The translations under genes and the position numbers were made by a program. Of a stretch of 21,647 bases of DNA, positions 18,061 through 21,647 are shown piece by piece; the stretch's first letter is position 1, and each line of letters starts with the position of its first letter. This DNA is from Saccoglossus kowalevskii (Eukaryota; Hemichordata; Enteropneusta; Harrimaniidae). The notes under the pieces were generated by a model. That model was not told where the DNA came from. It was given only the letters and a program-made list of their open reading frames with translations, and made no database searches. The stretch is taken from positions 290,841-312,487 of the forward strand of contig NW_003109085.1 of NCBI RefSeq assembly GCF_000003605.2, in the 5' to 3' direction.

Positions 18061-18580
18061 TCTGTTTGTTTGTAAAATTTACTCTTTGAGACCAGTAAAT
18101 TCACGTAATAAGAATCGTAATTCGATACATTTATGTTTGATGTTTTACATGTATGGGATACTTTTAGTATTGTCACTTTGGTTTTATTGATACGATTTCA
18201 ATAGCTTCGATGGCTTTATTTTTAACAGGGTGCGACCAGGCTCTGGTAATATGTTGGAAATGATTTGCTGTAAAGGTTAAAACTTATTCGCCCAATATTA
18301 GAGCTAAAATTTAAGACTATGAATTAGATTTATATTTAGGGTTATACAATATATAAAGCCACTTTAGAAGAAATATGTTTGTTTCAATAAGAAATTTAAC
18401 ATCGTAACTGAAAACAAAATTTTATTTCGTAGTATACGATATAGTTAAAAAACTAAATTTATGTTTTAGCGTTGTAACCAGTGTGGAGGTTTATTGTAAA
18501 AATTAACCTACCCACAATTAAATCTATAAGCGAACGTCACATGGGAATATTTACAACTCCCAGAACACAGAATAAACATT
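18061..18580. other. AT-rich spacer with no recognised gene
   Basis: It may include the 3' body of the plus-strand SINE. No exon or RNA gene was seen. Confidence 0.4.
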
Positions 18581-18586
18581 TGATAT

Positions 18587-18740
18587 ATGGGCATCATGGT
18601 GCTCATAAAAAGATTTCGAAGGTTTTTTGAAGAGTGCGGAGCACATCTTGCCCCACGTGTGACACTCGTCGTACCCCAGTCAAATGGTTTCTGTAAGAAG
18701 CGAGAGGTCCATATCCGAATATTGACAGTGATATCATCTG
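18587..18740 (+). mobile_element. Possible Ty3/gypsy integrase scrap
   Basis: The plus frame reads RFFEECGAH, then VPQSNGF and later VHIRIL. This resembles the end of a retroelement integrase core (FxxFxxxxGIxH...P..PQSNGxxER...Ixxx), with the catalytic Glu region degraded (CKKRE). No upstream DxG motif was found. The order of matches is suggestive, but only about 40 residues align. Confidence 0.35.
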
Positions 18741-18820
18741 AGATCATCTCTGTAACAGTGTTATCATACTTAAGCGCAATCTCTTTATATCTCTCTGAAA
18801 CCTTTTGTCAGGGCTATTAG

Positions 18821-20270
18821 CTCTCTACAAAATACTAAGTTCAGCGGCTTGACCGATCATCGTCTTGTTATAAAGTCTACAAATGTACTACTGGAACGGG
18901 TATAGCAAATCTGCTGGGAACTGTTTAGTCCATTGGCTGGAGATAACTTTGTGTGGTAGAGTCTTAGAATCCAATATGTAAATCAGCTATTTTGATATAC
19001 TTATAAATACAATTCTTTTTAACAACTTCCTATACATCAGTTATTTGGGGGGGGGGCTTTGTTTCCATACTTTTAAAAAGAGTGTTAGAAGTGATGTTGA
19101 GATGGTAGTGATTTTTTAGGAAATTGCTCATAAATCGACAATGTTTATTTTATTATATGTAAAACCATGGACCTATAGTAAGAACACATTTTCTTTGAAA
19201 TAAAGCACAAACGATATATGATTCTTGACATCCTTTGGGCCAACGTACAATTTTAAATATGACGTATCCCCATTATGGAACACAATTTGTAAACGCGTTC
19301 TAATAATAGCTGCCAGTTAATGAAATACAGCAAAATTGACAAATTAAATGAATGTACCATCTTGGACCTGCTAACCTTATTATTTAGATACTATTTAGTC
19401 AAATGATTGAATCAATATTTATTGTCAAAAATAATTTGGTAGCTTATTCTTGCTGCTGTAGCGGTGGTTTGCAATCCCATATTGTCTTGTCCACATTCTT
19501 TGTGTTTTCAGGTTGATTAACGTTTCTGGAGCAATTTAATTTCAGAGATTTCACAGTATGTAAATATCACCCAAGTATATTAACTCTATCAGTGCACATA
19601 CAAAATCATGTACTGTGCAGAATTCCTTGTTTCACTCCCATACATGAAGACTTCACAACTCTGAAGGTTTGTTTCTAAGGAAGTGACGACATGTCGCTCA
19701 GTGATTAGTACTAGCCCACAAGCTGTTGTGACAACGTTGCTCACAGGTTGTTTTATTAAAAGGAACAACTTACGCCAATAGTTTATCTTCGGGTCAGCAC
19801 GACCGATTCTTGCCAACCAGATACTCTACAGGTGCGACGGTCTGTAGTATAGACCCACCCATAGTATACATACAATGGCCTCGAGAAAGGGAGACCAAGA
19901 TATACAGAATATAGATGTTGCTGCTCCGTGTGGAATACCAACAGCCGCATCCTAATATGCTTGTCCCACATCCCGATATAGGAATCCCGATATGTGTAAA
20001 CAAACTCCATTCGAGTGGTAGTATTTCAGTCTTAGAGTGTGTATATTTGTCTCCATCCACTGGTGTGTGACACAACTCTATTTTGGCGCTTTATTTGTTG
20101 TGATTCATACAAGCTGTACCCATAACTAGCATTCTTAATCTGCGACGGTGTTAGCGACGTTATACCCGTTGACTATGCGGGCTATGGTTGCCAATATTTT
20201 ATTCAACATCGAACAAAAAAAATCAAATTAAATGACTCGGTCTTCAGAGATTCGCTCGTCATGAGATGAT
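18821..20270. other. Gene-poor stretch with a G10 run
   Basis: A G10 homopolymer lies at 19047-19056. Several minus frames at 19589-20075 overlap one another in different phases and match no family. They lie downstream of the gypsy relic on the same strand and may be LTR or flanking sequence. An ATATCGGGAT direct repeat occurs twice near 19975-19995 (minus sense). No gene can be supported. Confidence 0.4.
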
Positions 20271-20521
20271 TGTAATGTATCCACAAAAGAAACACAAGAT
20301 CAGGGCAGTAACGGGTTTATTTGGAGTGTTGAGCTTACAATATGGCAAGCCATCACGAGTGGGCGTCTCAAATGACTGACTAACATAGGGTCAATGGCCT
20401 TCTCATAAGTACAATAAAGTATGAATATACTACACATTCCATTCGTTAAGTTTTTGAATACATACAAATGTGCATAAGAGTTCTGCAATTTGCCTTCAAT
20501 AAAACTTCAAAAGTTCCCACA
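20271..20521 (-). repeat. Candidate 3' LTR of the gypsy relic
   Basis: On the minus strand the stretch begins TGTGGGAAC (20521) and ends GGATACATTACA (20271), with AATAAA (20321-20316) about 45 bases before the end, as in an LTR R-U5. It lies 70 bases after the stop of the pol tail. Against it, no polypurine tract precedes the proposed start, and no second LTR is in the window to compare. Confidence 0.3.
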
Positions 20522-20590
20522 ATATAAAAAAAACTAACTAGAGGGGAGAGGTTTCCAGCACAAATCATAACAATAACTGTAATAAACACT

Positions 20591-21273
20591 CTACAAATCT
20601 AAACGCGGTGGTGACTTTTTAATTCGAGTTGAACGTCGTAACTCAACATGTTTCGGTATACTAGGTACATTCCCTAAATCTGGTGATTTAGGAATTATTA
20701 TGCTATCATCAGTGTAGGGGGGTACACCAATCTGTGTAGTGGTTGGAATAAACGGTATATCACTACTGACTATTTCACTATCACTATTTGAATCTAACAT
20801 CAGCACTAAGATCTAACACTGACTTCCTGATGTGATTTATTTATACCGTCATATTGTATCTAGTAATTTAATTATGAAAGAAGATACTTCCTTTCCACTG
20901 ACTATGCCATTTAATCAACGTGCACCAGATCTAAAATTATATGCAAATAAGGTATCTTCAATGGGGAATTTTCTCCCTTCCGAGTGTGTATCGTGCCATT
21001 ATTTCTGGCTTGTCTGAACACGTCGCACTTTCGCTGATTCATCAGGTTGAAGTAGATCAAGGTTTCAACTTTCTTCTACACAGTAGTATGCCCGGTGACT
21101 TTCCATAGTGAAATGTAGTGTAGCACGTCATTTGAGTAATAATCGTTATACTCTCAATGTAATACATGTACTCCCTTATTCAACCTCTTAATCCCTTCAT
21201 TGAATGCAGATCGCTTTGCCAAACCGTTAGATCAAGGATGACATGGTGTGGAAGTTATGTGTGTAACTCCATC
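20591..21273 (-). mobile_element. Ty3/gypsy retrotransposon relic: integrase end and C-terminal tail
   Basis: On the minus strand the piece begins in the integrase core with GVTHITSTPCHP, a stop (21232-21234), then SNGLAKR and FNEGIKRL, the usual HPxSNGxAER block. After a frame change it reads LDLLQPD, VRRVQTSQK and GRKFPIEDTLFAYNF, the integrase C-terminal region found after the catalytic core. It then shifts to a 71-codon open frame (20806-20591) ending ELRRSTRIKKSPPRLDL, a basic tail typical of gypsy pol ends. At least one stop in the core and several later, plus frameshifts, show the copy is dead. The 5' part of pol and gag are absent; homology stops at 21273, beside another repeat. Confidence 0.85.
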
Positions 21274-21274
21274 A

Positions 21275-21505
21275 GGCCCGTAGCCAGCACTTTTGAATAG
21301 GGGGTTCGAAAACAACAATAAATGATATACTTGATGTGAAATTTTATAATATTCAAAAAGTGTGTTTGAGCTCTGTTACATACATTTTTATATTCTCGGT
21401 TTTTAAATTCAATTGGTTTACTTTGTGTTACGTTGGTAAGTTATTCCACATAAGATTTTTGAACTATTTTACCATTTTAGAGAAGGGGTCCTAGGCCATT
21501 CCCCA
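21275..21505. repeat. Dispersed non-autonomous repeat (GTAGCCAG type)
   Basis: GGCCCGTAGCCAGC (21275-21288) followed by AGGGGGTTCGAAAAC, and near the far end AGGGGTCCTAGGCCATTCCCC (21484-21504). This combination is familiar from abundant short repeats of many invertebrate genomes. It abuts the gypsy relic exactly, so one inserted into or beside the other. Confidence 0.4.
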
Positions 21506-21629
21506 CCCACAGAAAAACACACCCACACCCTTGATCCATTACGGCAAAATGCTGTACACAAAAATGGCAAGACTGTACGTATTTTAGCATTATTGTCCAA
21601 GCATTTTAAGGTAGAATGCTACTCACGAG

Positions 21630-21647
21630 CTTTTTCGCTCTTCACAG
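21630..21647 (+). other. Possible splice acceptor at the window edge
   Basis: The last bases CTTTTTCGCTCTTCACAG form a pyrimidine tract plus CAG, so an exon of a plus-strand gene may start just outside the window. Nothing coding is visible to confirm it. Confidence 0.25.

Noticed and set aside
19783-20075. Overlapping minus-strand frames of 75 and 93 codons
   Set aside because: They overlap in different phases, lack any recognisable motif and lie in repeat-rich DNA beside the gypsy relic.
1-21647. CRISPR array or bacterial-type operon
   Set aside because: No regularly spaced short repeats with unique spacers, no ribosome binding sites or packed genes; the window is animal nuclear DNA.

Overview
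This is a piece of AT-rich nuclear DNA from an animal, probably a marine invertebrate. The evidence is GT-AG introns with consistent phases, a secreted protein with a von Willebrand type D (vWD) domain, a cytosolic-type sulfotransferase, LINE and Ty3/gypsy relics, tRNA-derived SINE heads, a foldback element and a long (AC)n tract. The phylum is not resolved. There is no sign of bacterial operons, rRNA or CRISPR.

Layout: 1-~395 is the RT part of a LINE on the minus strand. At ~420-620 a short CRE / TATA / AATAAA arrangement looks like an LTR or promoter. 1042-1103 is (AC)n. 1238-1840 is a foldback element. 1876-2055 is a second, decayed LINE fragment on the plus strand. A complete sulfotransferase CDS with no introns lies at 4774-5676 (+), with a likely 5'UTR intron (3512-4768) and a putative promoter near 3290-3410. 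6163-6888 is an unrecognised relay of open frames. 6889-9190 has no recognisable gene.

The centre of interest is a minus-strand gene at 9197-16052. Nine coding exons fit together in frame (1083 nt, 360 aa): a signal peptide, two cysteine-rich modules whose cysteine spacing resembles big/beta-defensins, and one C-terminal vWD domain. Its putative signal-peptide exon lies in a tandemly duplicated block (unit A about 12739-15328, unit B about 15329-16490), with a possible third decayed copy near 16558-16830. Copies A and B differ by a 4-bp GTGA insertion at the donor, which changes the splice phase. Copy B splices in frame to the vWD gene. Copy A fits instead a small terminal exon at 13636-13714, which would give a 60-aa secreted peptide. 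The block may therefore hold alternative first exons or a cluster of small secreted-peptide genes.

The right third is mostly repeat-derived: two SINE-like tRNA heads (17.7-18.06 kb), a possible gypsy integrase scrap (~18.6 kb, +), a broken Ty3/gypsy integrase/C-terminal tail with a candidate 3' LTR (20.27-21.27 kb, -), and a dispersed repeat starting with a GTAGCCAG motif. The window ends on a splice-acceptor-like sequence.
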